DNA from: a virus
Direction: 5' to 3' (one strand)
Virus record (IMG/VR): IMGVR_UViG_3300034068_001472
Location: 1-34,067 of that record
Length of the DNA stretch: 34,067 nt
Shown: positions 7,951 through 13,980 of the stretch, piece after piece
Layout of the letters: each line of letters starts with the position of its first letter
Position numbering within the stretch: position 1 is the stretch's first letter
Notes under the pieces: generated by a model
What the model was told of the DNA's origin: nothing
The model's database searches: none
What the model saw: only the letters and a program-made list of their open reading frames with translations
Translations under genes and position numbers: made by a program

Positions 7951-8292
7951 TTATTGACCAGCCAATTTCTTGAGTTCGGCAATCTGCCGTTCCAGAGCGG
8001 CGAGCTTGCTTTCACGCTTGCGCCCCTCCCGCCCGTCTTCAATCGCCTTGGAAACCACCTCGAAGCGGTCAGAACCATCTTCCGCGAAGCGGTGATCAGT
8101 CGCGACCGTCAGAAGCACCTTGAATGCTTCCATGTCGTTTTTAAGGCCGAATTCCGCTTTCAGGTCTTGAACGAATTCCTTGTCAGAGGGGAATACGACA
8201 AGCGGGAATTGCTTCACTTTCGTGGCACCAGTGACGGCATCGGAAGTCACTTCGTTCTCATTGTTGGCGGATTCGTTGTTTTCGTTGTTCAT
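7951..8292 (-). CDS. Ribbon-helix-helix-like DNA-binding protein candidate with C-terminal coiled coil
   Basis: The ATG at 8292 is chosen over 8340 because the strong sigma70 promoter at 8330-8359 would start RNA near 8323. The protein is 113 aa. An Asn/Glu-rich leader is followed by KQFPLVVFPSDKEF, a beta-strand then helix DKEFVQDLKAEFG, a turn LKND, and a second helix MEAFKVLLTVATDH, matching a ribbon-helix-helix layout. The tail KLAALERQIAELKKL is a leucine-heptad coiled coil. It lies directly beside the 9-copy AATAAAACGTTA array, making it the best candidate binder of that box. The fold is read from pattern only. Confidence 0.55.
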   Translation of the reverse strand: MNNENNESANNENEVTSDAVTGATKVKQFPLVVFPSDKEFVQDLKAEFGLKNDMEAFKVLLTVATDHRFAEDGSDRFEVVSKAIEDGREGRKRESKLAALERQIAELKKLAGQ

Positions 8293-8329
8293 TTGGTGTG
8301 GGAGTCGCTTTGTTCGCTGCGACGGGGAG

Positions 8330-8359
8330 ACTATAGGCATGGACGGGAATGAATGTCAA
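8330..8359 (-). promoter_or_regulatory. Consensus sigma70 promoter for the RHH-like gene
   Basis: The minus strand reads TTGACA (8354-8359), an 18-nt spacer, then TATAGT (8330-8335). It is the best host-type -35/-10 pair I noticed, and it has no AATAAAACGTTA box between its elements. The first box of the array starts 37 nt upstream of the -35. This suggests immediate-early expression with possible autoregulation by the array. Confidence 0.75.
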
Positions 8360-8395
8360 CCCACAAAGGGAAGAATTCCGAGATTCTTTTTCCCG

Positions 8396-8621
8396 AATAA
8401 AACGTTAAGCGCGAGCGCAGGGCCGAGTGGTTCCTAACGTTTTATTATTCCCCTCCCGCACTAACGTTTTACTATTGGATTTTGAATCAATAAAACGTTA
8501 GACATCATGCCCGCCTAACGTTTTATTGATCTCCCCCTAACGTTTTACTATTGTTCGAGCCTAACGTTTTATTGATCTGTTACCCTAACGTTTTATCAAT
8601 GCGCAGCCCTAACGTTTTATG
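8396..8621. repeat. Nine-copy array of the AATAAAACGTTA box
   Basis: Boxes start at 8396(+), 8435(-), 8462(-, one mismatch), 8489(+), 8516(-), 8538(-, one mismatch), 8562(-), 8586(-, one mismatch) and 8610(-, one mismatch). The spacing is 39, 27, 27, 27, 22, 24, 24, 24 nt. Unlike the promoter-associated copies, none is followed at 3 nt by TAnnnT, so this is a binding array and not a promoter series. Candidate roles: autoregulatory operator, iteron-type origin, or a stoperator-like titration site. The gap from 8293 to 8694 holds only this array, the promoter and a hairpin. Confidence 0.85.
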
Positions 8622-8642
8622 ATCAGGATATCCATGTGTAAA

Positions 8643-8678
8643 CCGCTGGGAGAGATCAGTTATAATCTCTCCCAGCGG
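8643..8678 (-). terminator. 14-bp hairpin after the 23-aa gene
   Basis: CCGCTGGGAGAGAT (8643-8656) pairs perfectly with ATCTCTCCCAGCGG (8665-8678). There is little U tract on the minus strand, so it may end transcription or protect a 3' end. Confidence 0.55.
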
Positions 8679-8694
8679 AGTTATGTTGAAAAAC

Positions 8695-8766
8695 TTACTT
8701 ACCGAACTCCCGCGCAAGAGCATCAATGACTTCCTCGGGACCGTCTGTAGGGATTGTGATTTGCAT
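8695..8766 (-). CDS. 23-aa peptide with its own box promoter and hairpin
   Basis: Encodes MQITIPTDGPEEVIDALARE plus FGK. It has a box at 8783-8794, a -10 TACAAT, an ATG 7 nt beyond it, and a strong hairpin 17 nt after the stop, so it is a complete transcription unit. The strand-then-helix pattern recalls the start of a ribbon-helix-helix or similar domain, but it is too short to be one. Confidence 0.5.
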   Translation of the reverse strand: MQITIPTDGPEEVIDALAREFGK

Positions 8767-8773
8767 CGACTGT

Positions 8774-8794
8774 ATTGTATCCTAACGTTTTATT
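8774..8794 (-). promoter_or_regulatory. Box promoter for the 23-aa gene
   Basis: AATAAAACGTTA, GGA, TACAAT, 7 nt, ATG at 8766. Confidence 0.7.
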
Positions 8795-8805
8795 ACTAGA
8801 AAAGG

Positions 8806-8880
8806 TGGTGGGATCAGAGGGACTCGAACCCTCAGCTTACTCATTAAAAGTGAGTTATTCTACCATTGAATTATGATCCC
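8806..8880 (-). tRNA. tRNA-Lys (UUU)
   Basis: Cloverleaf on the minus strand: acceptor GGGATCA/TGATCCC, discriminator A and encoded CCA, anticodon arm ACTCA-CTTTTAA-TGAGT with anticodon UUU, T loop GTTCGAGTC. Length 75 nt including CCA. Confidence 0.93.
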
Positions 8881-8901
8881 GTTTTATTGTTAAAAGAAAG
8901 C

Positions 8902-8976
8902 TGGTGGGTCGTAGAGGAATCGAACCCCTATTGATTGCTTAGAAGGCAACTGTCCTATCCATTAAACGAACGACCC
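8902..8976 (-). tRNA. tRNA-Arg (UCU)
   Basis: Acceptor GGGTCGT/ACGACCC, discriminator A and encoded CCA, anticodon loop CTTCTAA (anticodon UCU) on a GTTGC/GCAAT stem, T loop GTTCGATTC. It decodes AGA, usually rare in moderate-GC hosts. It is paired with tRNA-Lys, probably on one transcript. Confidence 0.93.
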
Positions 8977-9013
8977 GTTGATGAATTATATATACAAAGC
9001 CACTATAGCTGCT

Positions 9014-9025
9014 ATACGTTTTATT
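9014..9025 (-). promoter_or_regulatory. Degenerate box upstream of the tRNA pair
   Basis: The minus strand reads AATAAAACGTAT, two mismatches from the box at the end. A TATAAT lies closer to the tRNAs near 8985. It probably drives the tRNA transcript. Confidence 0.4.
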
Positions 9026-9093
9026 AGATTTATTATAGTTTGTTAAAACAATAAGTTTGTGATCTCAACAAAGAAATAATAATCTCGCGAAGT

Positions 9094-9120
9094 CGGCGGG
9101 ATGAACATCGCATCCCGCCG
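9094..9120 (-). terminator. 10-bp hairpin after the 9132 gene
   Basis: CGGCGGGATG pairs perfectly with CATCCCGCCG around a 7-nt loop, 11 nt beyond the stop codon. No long U tract. Confidence 0.5.
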
Positions 9121-9131
9121 AATATAATGTT

Positions 9132-9533
9132 TCAGAGAACAACGCCGAACACATACTTGACCTGACGCACGCCCTTATCATTAAGTCCCTTCTCATCCCA
9201 GTAGTTCTTATTGTCATGAAGGCGCTGAAGACGAAGCCAGAACATTTCACCATGTCCAGTATACTTCTTCTTGAGAACATTGTTAAGACCAACCTTGCTA
9301 TCAACATCACTAGCACTATCATCAGGGCATGTCTTCATAACACGCTCAAGCCCATTCTTAGTGAGGCAGCGACCCACTGCACACATCCTATTGTCGGGCG
9401 TGATATACTCACACTTGCTGCTGGAATATCCAGCGATCAGATCATTCTTCTCAACAGCGGCACGGTTATTAACGTTGTAGAATCCAACGGTTTCGCGAAC
9501 GATTTCTTCTTGAGTCAGACGGTTTGTAGCCAT
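9132..9533 (-). CDS. Phage protein with C-x-VGRC motif, paralogue of the 23061 gene
   Basis: The ATG at 9533 (MATNRLTQEE) is exactly 16 nt from the box; the longer frame to 9572 would run through the promoter. The protein is 133 aa. CEYITPDNRMCAVGRCLT, LQRLHD, a WDE..GLND segment and VKYVFGVVL are shared with the 23061-23441 protein. The Cys-x-x-Gly-Arg-Cys cluster suggests metal binding or a structural disulfide-type site. Function unknown; proteins with CAVG motifs recur in phage accessory regions. Confidence 0.7.
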   Translation of the reverse strand: MATNRLTQEEIVRETVGFYNVNNRAAVEKNDLIAGYSSSKCEYITPDNRMCAVGRCLTKNGLERVMKTCPDDSASDVDSKVGLNNVLKKKYTGHGEMFWLRLQRLHDNKNYWDEKGLNDKGVRQVKYVFGVVL

Positions 9534-9539
9534 GGTTGT

Positions 9540-9560
9540 AGTGTAGGTTAACGTTTTATT
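9540..9560 (-). promoter_or_regulatory. Box promoter, leaderless arrangement
   Basis: AATAAAACGTTA, ACC, TACACT, 6 nt, ATG at 9533. Confidence 0.75.
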
Positions 9561-9572
9561 CGTAGAAAGCAA

Positions 9573-9598
9573 GGGCAGTTTAATGAGATGCCCAGCTC
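9573..9598 (-). repeat. Conserved GAGCTGGGCA hairpin, copy 1
   Basis: GGGCA/TGCCC stem with an 11-nt loop, flanked by GAGCT. It sits after the 9606 gene and just before the next box promoter. Nearly identical copies lie at 12352, 13124 and 13713. Confidence 0.6.
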
Positions 9599-9605
9599 TC
9601 CCCGA

Positions 9606-9788
9606 TCACCCGATGATTTTATTGATAGCTTCGAGGCAAGCTTCGCGGGTTTTCTTCCCGGTGATTTGCTTCGCAGCAAGGAACACTTGATTGCGCGAGC
9701 TACGCATCCCGGTGTCGATTTCAAGCTTCAGACCACGGGCGATGACTTTCAGGCGGTAGGCTTCGATGTCAGCAGGATTGGTGAGCAT
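9606..9788 (-). CDS. Small basic hypothetical protein
   Basis: A 60-aa protein starting MLTNPADIEAYRLKVIARGL and containing SRNQVFLAAKQITGKKTREA, mostly helical with many Lys/Arg; it could bind nucleic acid. The start is fixed by the box promoter at 16 nt. Confidence 0.65.
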   Translation of the reverse strand: MLTNPADIEAYRLKVIARGLKLEIDTGMRSSRNQVFLAAKQITGKKTREACLEAINKIIG

Positions 9789-9794
9789 GGCAGT

Positions 9795-9815
9795 ATCTTA
9801 GTCTAACGTTTTATT
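9795..9815 (-). promoter_or_regulatory. Box promoter, leaderless arrangement
   Basis: AATAAAACGTTA, GAC, TAAGAT, 6 nt, ATG at 9788. Confidence 0.75.
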
Positions 9816-9821
9816 CTTGGA

Positions 9822-10055
9822 TCAGTCGTTCTCTTCCTCCCCATCAGGTTCATTATCATTCTCTGCATAAATCCCCATAACCTCACAACATCTATGAATT
9901 GCATCAATGATGGTGCTGTCATCCAGTTTAGCAATGATTTCATCAAAACTAATGCCGAATTCATCAATAGCCTGAGTAACAAGAGAACAACGGCAACCGG
10001 GATAGATATCAAACCCAAGTTTAGAGAGTTCCTGTTTATTTTCGTAATTATTCAT
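9822..10055 (-). CDS. Acidic hypothetical protein, third gene of a micro-operon
   Basis: A 77-aa protein starting MNNYENKQELSKLGFDIYPG. It has a CRCSLVTQ and CCEVMG cysteine pair and an acidic tail (DNEPDGEEEND). Its ATG overlaps the end of the 10048 gene by 8 nt, so translation is probably coupled; an A/G-rich AGAAGAAG precedes it. Function unknown. Confidence 0.6.
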   Translation of the reverse strand: MNNYENKQELSKLGFDIYPGCRCSLVTQAIDEFGISFDEIIAKLDDSTIIDAIHRCCEVMGIYAENDNEPDGEEEND

Positions 10056-10197
10056 CTTCTTCTTTTTCTGTAATAGGTGGTAGGGTAACACTGTTAAAGC
10101 TATCGTGGATTTCATTGACAACAAGATCAATATCTTTCCATCCACTATATACAGCTTGTAGTAATTCTTTAATTTTCTCCTTCGTCATAAAGTTCAT
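10048..10197 (-). CDS. 49-aa hypothetical protein, second gene of a micro-operon
   Basis: Starts MNFMTKEKIKELLQAVYSGW and ends in an acidic TEKEEDE tail. It overlaps the 10169 gene upstream (29 nt) and the 9822 gene downstream (8 nt). Such tight overlaps and the helical composition support real coding. Confidence 0.5.
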   Translation of the reverse strand: MNFMTKEKIKELLQAVYSGWKDIDLVVNEIHDSFNSVTLPPITEKEEDE

Positions 10198-10267
10198 TCA
10201 TCGCCAGTTCGTGCATGGCGAGCAACTCTAGTGTATCAAGCAAGGCGAGGTTGTCAAGGTCGGGCAT
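10169..10267 (-). CDS. 32-aa leader-position peptide with box promoter
   Basis: Starts MPDLDNLALLDTLELLAMHE, an amphipathic Leu-rich helix. The ATG is exactly 16 nt from the box at 10283, and the frame overlaps the next gene, so it is the first gene of a three-gene unit. Confidence 0.5.
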   Translation of the reverse strand: MPDLDNLALLDTLELLAMHELAMNELYDEGEN

Positions 10268-10273
10268 GGCACA

Positions 10274-10294
10274 ATCCTAGCCTAACGTTTTATT
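10274..10294 (-). promoter_or_regulatory. Box promoter, leaderless arrangement
   Basis: AATAAAACGTTA, GGC, TAGGAT, 6 nt, ATG at 10267. Confidence 0.75.
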
Positions 10295-10441
10295 ATTACA
10301 ATCAACGGATGGTGGGGGAAATCCTCTCCGATGGGTCGGAACGAATCTCCGTTTCTTGCCATCTAGCATCGACGTGAAGCGACGATTGAAAGCTCCCGGT
10401 ATGACAGTGCCATAAAGCACCTGCCTCAGTTCTAGGGGCAT
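10277..10441 (-). CDS. Possible 54-aa basic protein
   Basis: A frame starting MPLELRQVLYGTVIPG, rich in Arg and Pro (KKRRFVPTHRGFPPPSVD). Its last codons read through the next promoter box. The box upstream (10468) lacks the usual -10, so expression is doubtful; the stretch could instead be a non-coding RNA. Confidence 0.3.
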   Translation of the reverse strand: MPLELRQVLYGTVIPGAFNRRFTSMLDGKKRRFVPTHRRGFPPPSVDCNNKTLG

Positions 10442-10467
10442 CCTAGAGCCTCGGTGAAAACGGGGGT

Positions 10468-10479
10468 TAACGTTTTATT
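10468..10479 (-). promoter_or_regulatory. Box without a -10 hexamer
   Basis: A perfect AATAAAACGTTA just downstream of the helicase terminator; no TAnnnT follows at 3 nt. Confidence 0.5.
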
Positions 10480-10493
10480 ATTAAAATCGAAAT

Positions 10494-10532
10494 GGGAAAA
10501 AATAAGGGCGGGGGACTTGATATCCCCCGCCC
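10494..10532 (-). terminator. Rho-independent terminator of the helicase gene
   Basis: The minus strand reads GGGCGGGGGA, a 7-nt loop, TCCCCCGCCC, then TTATTTTTTCCC: a 10-bp GC stem with a U tract, 16 nt after the helicase stop. Confidence 0.85.
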
Positions 10533-10548
10533 AGATGGTAGTTATACT

Positions 10549-12069
10549 TTACTCTTCCACCGTGTTAGCCCGCTTTGTAGGAACATCGGTGATATGAACA
10601 AGGGTGTTCTTGGCGCGGGTAATAGCGACATACGCCAGATTATCTTCCTGAACCTTCATCCAATCCTGAGTAGCATACTTGCTAGGCTGGAACTGAGCCA
10701 TTCCAAGAATAAAGCAACGCTCGAACTCAAGACCCTTGCTCTTATGAATAGAACTGAGGGTGACGACATTGGGAAGATTGTAATCATCGTTGTCGCTGAA
10801 CATATCAGAGATAAGCTTGCGAAGGCTGTTGAGATCATGCTTGCCAAGACTCTGGCAACGCTCAATAAGAATCAGCATGGTTTCATACTTATCTTCAAGG
10901 TTGGCAAGCTTGGCACCCTTGGCCTTTTCCATCTCCCGATTGAAATGATTCTGAAGCCGCAGGGTGAAAGTAGCAAGATCGTTCACACGCCACTTATTAG
11001 TAAGAGTGACAAGGTTTTTGCCGATGTCCTTGCCTTCGATACGGCAACCGATACCCTGACGAATAAGAGCAAAGGCAAGGCTAACAAGAGGCGCATTATT
11101 ACGGCAGATAACACCGTCCGCTTTGCTAAGATTCAAGCTCTCAGCGGTCTTAATGAAATCCTCATGACGCATATCACTGATGGTGCCTTCGCCATTACCT
11201 TCGAAGGCAACAATATCGGGAACATACTTTTGAGCAGCGGCGATGATATTATGTCCACAACGGTAGCAGACACTAAGAGGAAGCTCGACAGCCTTGAACA
11301 TATCCCTGATGAGGTTCATGCTGTCATTCTCAGCCCCGGTGAAACCATAGATAGCTTGTCCCGGATCTCCAATAGCAAGCAGCCGACCGGTTTCGCCAAG
11401 AAGCTTTTCCATCATAAGCTTGCGAACGACATTAGTATCCTGAGCTTCATCCACAATGATCCAATCATACTTGGTGAAGTTATGATTGAACAGGAGGGGA
11501 AGATAGATCATATCGTCGAAGTCGATATTCTTAACATCACGGTTATTAAGAACCAGCACCTGCTTGCAGACCTCGACAAGATCAGCGATATCAATATCCA
11601 TGTCGATATCAATATCCTGATGCTTGATGATATTAACCCAAGCTTCGGTATCATCAATAGATGGGCAACCATCAATCCCGAAGCCAGAATTCTTAGCGAA
11701 AGAAACAAGCTTCATGATAGTGCTACGGCACTTCATAAGAGGTCCGCTCTCGGTGAAAAGCTGAACGATATTATAAACCTTGCCAGTGAAAACCTTGGCA
11801 CCCGGCTTATTCTTGAGAAACACCTTCATGCCTTCGCTGTGGAAAGTAGCAGCAGATGCATGCGGGCAACCCATAGTGGAAAGGCGAGATTGAAGCTCAA
11901 CAACAATCTTCTTATTGAAAGCGAGCATAAGAACGCTGCCAGCCATTCTAGTAATACCTTGGATGGCGGTGGTGGTTTTACCAGAACCAGCCTTGGCATT
12001 AACAATGGCGTTACCAATGCCGTTCTCGATCCAGTTGAAAATGTCGATCTGATAATTGCTAGGAGTCAT
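10549..12069 (-). CDS. SF1A UvrD/Rep-family DNA helicase
   Basis: A 506-aa ATP-dependent DNA helicase. Motifs in order: Q-motif region (TPSNYQIDIFNW), Walker A NAKAGSGKTTTA (residues ~25), LMLAFNKK, Walker B IIVDEAQD (~200), motif III GDPGQAIYGFTGA, motif IV VCYRCG, motif V LSSIHKSKGLE (~430) and motif VI YVAITRAKNTL near the C-terminus. It is shorter than bacterial UvrD (about 700 aa), lacking large 1B/2B insertions, as is common in phage enzymes. A role in replication, repair or recombination is likely. The start is 60 nt from its box promoter. The long plus-strand ORF over it is a shadow. Confidence 0.9.
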   Translation of the reverse strand: MTPSNYQIDIFNWIENGIGNAIVNAKAGSGKTTTAIQGITRMAGSVLMLAFNKKIVVELQSRLSTMGCPHASAATFHSEGMKVFLKNKPGAKVFTGKVYNIVQLFTESGPLMKCRSTIMKLVSFAKNSGFGIDGCPSIDDTEAWVNIIKHQDIDIDMDIDIADLVEVCKQVLVLNNRDVKNIDFDDMIYLPLLFNHNFTKYDWIIVDEAQDTNVVRKLMMEKLLGETGRLLAIGDPGQAIYGFTGAENDSMNLIRDMFKAVELPLSVCYRCGHNIIAAAQKYVPDIVAFEGNGEGTISDMRHEDFIKTAESLNLSKADGVICRNNAPLVSLAFALIRQGIGCRIEGKDIGKNLVTLTNKWRVNDLATFTLRLQNHFNREMEKAKGAKLANLEDKYETMLILIERCQSLGKHDLNSLRKLISDMFSDNDDYNLPNVVTLSSIHKSKGLEFERCFILGMAQFQPSKYATQDWMKVQEDNLAYVAITRAKNTLVHITDVPTKRANTVEE

Positions 12070-12119
12070 AATGAGTGGAGTCAGAGGTGATCTGCAAGCT
12101 ACCGTCGCTTGCTGGCATC

Positions 12120-12140
12120 ATCTTAGTCTAACGTTTTATC
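12120..12140 (-). promoter_or_regulatory. Box promoter of the helicase gene
   Basis: GATAAAACGTTA (one mismatch), GAC, TAAGAT, then a ~50-nt leader to the ATG at 12069. It is the first member of the four-box array. Confidence 0.65.
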
Positions 12141-12249
12141 CCTAGAACCCAGCGGGATTTTAATAATAAAACGCAGATCGGGTCTGGTTCTTATTATTGC
12201 GTAACGTTTTATTATTAGATCTCTGGCGTTTTTCAATAATAAAACGTTG
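12129..12249. repeat. Four boxes in alternating orientation at 36-37 bp spacing
   Basis: Boxes start at 12129(-), 12165(+, three terminal mismatches), 12202(-, perfect) and 12238(+, one mismatch). The spacing is 36, 37, 36 nt with strictly alternating strands. Only the first has a -10. The region 12070-12385 holds no gene. Confidence 0.7.
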
Positions 12250-12275
12250 CTGTTCATGGTATGATTAAAACCGAC

Positions 12276-12291
12276 TCTCCCTCTAGGGAGA
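12276..12291 (-). terminator. Short hairpin in the helicase upstream gap
   Basis: TCTCCC and GGGAGA form a 6-bp stem with a 4-nt loop. On the minus strand GGTTTTAATC follows within a few nt. Confidence 0.35.
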
Positions 12292-12351
12292 AATCGACTT
12301 CAATCGTTGATATATCAAGGTTTCTAAAAAATCTCTAACAGAAAAAATAAT

Positions 12352-12377
12352 GGGCAGTTTATTGAGATGCCCAGCTC
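12352..12377 (-). repeat. Conserved GAGCTGGGCA hairpin, copy 2
   Basis: Same stem and loop as at 9573. Here the minus strand continues ATTATTTTTTCTG, so this copy looks like a genuine terminator for the 12386 gene. Confidence 0.65.
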
Positions 12378-12385
12378 GATTTCCT

Positions 12386-13084
12386 TTATGCCGGTTCCAA
12401 TACGAAACCGCTTTCGTCTTTCTTAGCAAGACCCTTCTCTTTAAGACCGATAATTTTACCAGAACCATCCAAGAAACGAAGATCCGTTTCGTCCCCATCA
12501 ATAACTTCATGACCGTAGTATTGAGAAGGAAGAGACTTGCGGAAAACCATAGCGACATTGCCGCCCGACTTAAGAAACGCCAAAGCAATTGCGCCGTTAC
12601 TTTCCGAGCGGGAGAAAGTGAGATGATAGTTTTTCGGCATGTCGCCATTCACAAAACTAGTCATACGCTTCGGGCTCTTGGTGTAATCGTAAAACTGAAC
12701 ATCAGGGAAGGCTTCAAAAATAGAAGATCCGTTCAACTTAATACTTTCCCAAGGAAGATCAGAGGTAAGATTAAGACGAAAGCAAGGTTGCATATTATTT
12801 TTCTTAGCCTTGCGAACTTCCCGTGCCACTTCCTCCCAGAGCATAACCATGAAGATGGTTTTATTCTTAAAGAACATTTGGGTTTTAGCAATACGGGCTT
12901 TCTGAACGCTTGACATAGCGCCCCGTCCCGCTGTATTAAGACAAGCGGCAGCACATCCAACCGATTGATCTTTACATACATTAAAGCCAGAAAGATTGGC
13001 AGGTGCAAGGTGGATTCCAAAAGTAATCCAGCCAAGTTTTTCGCCTTTGCGGATCTTTGCGTTTGATTTGGTGAGTAGGGCCAT
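12386..13084 (-). CDS. GP88-family phage protein
   Basis: A 232-aa protein with the features I associate with the phage gene product 88 family: GWITFGIHLAPANLSGFNVC, the CKDQSVGCAAACLNTAGRG cysteine cluster, KARIAKTQMFF, RLNLTSDLPWE, FYDYTKSPKR, YHLTFSRSE and NVAMVFR. The function of the family is not known to me; the Cys cluster suggests metal or Fe-S binding. Its leaderless box promoter fixes the start (16 nt). It is followed by a GAGCTGGGCA hairpin and preceded by the 13160 gene. Confidence 0.75.
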   Translation of the reverse strand: MALLTKSNAKIRKGEKLGWITFGIHLAPANLSGFNVCKDQSVGCAAACLNTAGRGAMSSVQKARIAKTQMFFKNKTIFMVMLWEEVAREVRKAKKNNMQPCFRLNLTSDLPWESIKLNGSSIFEAFPDVQFYDYTKSPKRMTSFVNGDMPKNYHLTFSRSESNGAIALAFLKSGGNVAMVFRKSLPSQYYGHEVIDGDETDLRFLDGSGKIIGLKEKGLAKKDESGFVLEPA

Positions 13085-13090
13085 GCGAGT

Positions 13091-13111
13091 ATCTTAGTCT
13101 AACGTTTTATT
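13091..13111 (-). promoter_or_regulatory. Box promoter, leaderless arrangement
   Basis: AATAAAACGTTA, GAC, TAAGAT, 6 nt, ATG at 13084. Confidence 0.75.
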
Positions 13112-13123
13112 GAGAGAAGGAGG

Positions 13124-13149
13124 GGGCAGTTTATTGAGATGCCCAGCTC
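13124..13149 (-). repeat. Conserved GAGCTGGGCA hairpin, copy 3
   Basis: Same hairpin, between the end of the 13160 gene and the box promoter of the GP88 gene. Confidence 0.6.
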
Positions 13150-13159
13150 GATTGTATGA

Positions 13160-13669
13160 TTAACCTTCGATCAGTTCGTTATAATCATCCGTGCCAAGGA
13201 TATTATCAGCGGAAACCGTGAAACATTCAAGAGGCTTTTCCTCAGGATTAAGAAGCTTATTAGCTTCCGATGGAGTAAGATAACTTGCAAAGGTATTCTT
13301 ATCGACTTCGGCATTGTTGACGAAATACTTCACCTTCGGGATATTACCAACAGATGGGTAAAGACGAATATATTCCTTGTCTTTATGAGAGATGACATAA
13401 GGGAATTGCTTCCATTCACCCCAAGGAAGACTTTGCACTTCGCCGCGTTCTCCGTTAGCAATACCCTCTTTAACACTAGAGAGATTGGCAAAGTCAATAC
13501 CAGCACGAACAACGGCATTAGTAACCTTTTCGAGAATGATACCCGCTTTCTTATGAGCGGATGCAGGAGTAGGGTTTGACTTCCAAAAAACCTTAACAAA
13601 GTTACCTTTGCAATTAAGAATCTTTTCGGTGATTTGAAGAGCGGTCAGGGATGGAGTGTTTGTTTGCAT
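13160..13669 (-). CDS. Hypothetical protein next to GP88
   Basis: A 169-aa protein starting MQTNTPSLTALQITEKILN, with NFVKVFWKSNPTP, a helix KAGIILEKVTNAVVRAGIDF, GEWKQFPYVISHKDKEYIRL and an acidic C-terminus. It looks like a compact alpha/beta protein and may work with the GP88 neighbour. No family recognised. Confidence 0.65.
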   Translation of the reverse strand: MQTNTPSLTALQITEKILNCKGNFVKVFWKSNPTPASAHKKAGIILEKVTNAVVRAGIDFANLSSVKEGIANGERGEVQSLPWGEWKQFPYVISHKDKEYIRLYPSVGNIPKVKYFVNNAEVDKNTFASYLTPSEANKLLNPEEKPLECFTVSADNILGTDDYNELIEG

Positions 13670-13679
13670 TACGATGATG

Positions 13680-13700
13680 ATCGTAGCCTAACGTTTTATT
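13680..13700 (-). promoter_or_regulatory. Box promoter
   Basis: AATAAAACGTTA, GGC, TACGAT, 10 nt, ATG at 13669. Confidence 0.7.
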
Positions 13701-13712
13701 GGGAAACTTCAA

Positions 13713-13739
13713 GGGCAGTTTAATGAGAATACCCAGCTC
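13713..13739 (-). repeat. Conserved GAGCTGGGTA hairpin, copy 4 (diverged)
   Basis: Like the other three, but one stem position has changed and the loop is one nt longer. Confidence 0.5.
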
Positions 13740-13751
13740 GATTTTTATTCT

Positions 13752-13952
13752 TTAGTTTTTGTATGAAATATAACCTCGGGCGATATTAAGAAAACAATCG
13801 TCTCTCATAGTAAGCTCGATATACTCTTTAGCTTTCTGTAGAGCTTCAACGAAGTCTTTAAGAATATCTTTAGGCGTGATACGCATAAGAGAATAGATAT
13901 CTTCGTAATCAATACAATCTTCGAGTTTCTTTTTAAATGCTTGCGTTGTCAT
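13752..13952 (-). CDS. Small helical hypothetical protein
   Basis: The start MTTQAFKKKLEDCIDYEDIY at 13952 is chosen because the upstream ATGs lie in the -10 hexamer. The protein is about 66 aa, nearly all helix. Function unknown. Confidence 0.6.
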   Translation of the reverse strand: MTTQAFKKKLEDCIDYEDIYSLMRITPKDILKDFVEALQKAKEYIELTMRDDCFLNIARGYISYKN

Positions 13953-13959
13953 CGACATC

Positions 13960-13980
13960 ATCCTACCCTAACGTTTTATT
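13960..13980 (-). promoter_or_regulatory. Box promoter, near-leaderless
   Basis: AATAAAACGTTA, GGG, TAGGAT, 7 nt, ATG at 13952. Confidence 0.75.

Noticed and set aside
7954-8352. 132-aa plus-strand ORF
   Set aside because: Shadow of the RHH-like gene, which has a strong promoter and terminator on the other strand.
8396-8621. CRISPR-like array
   Set aside because: Repeats are 12 bp with 10-27-nt spacers and mixed orientation; no Cas genes. The same 12-mer is found before genes throughout.
9803-10018. 71-aa minus ORF in another frame
   Set aside because: Overlaps the 9822-10055 gene, runs into the next promoter box and is of unlikely composition.
10492-12090. 532-aa plus-strand ORF across the helicase
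   Set aside because: It is antisense to a helicase with all SF1 motifs; its composition is that of a reverse complement.
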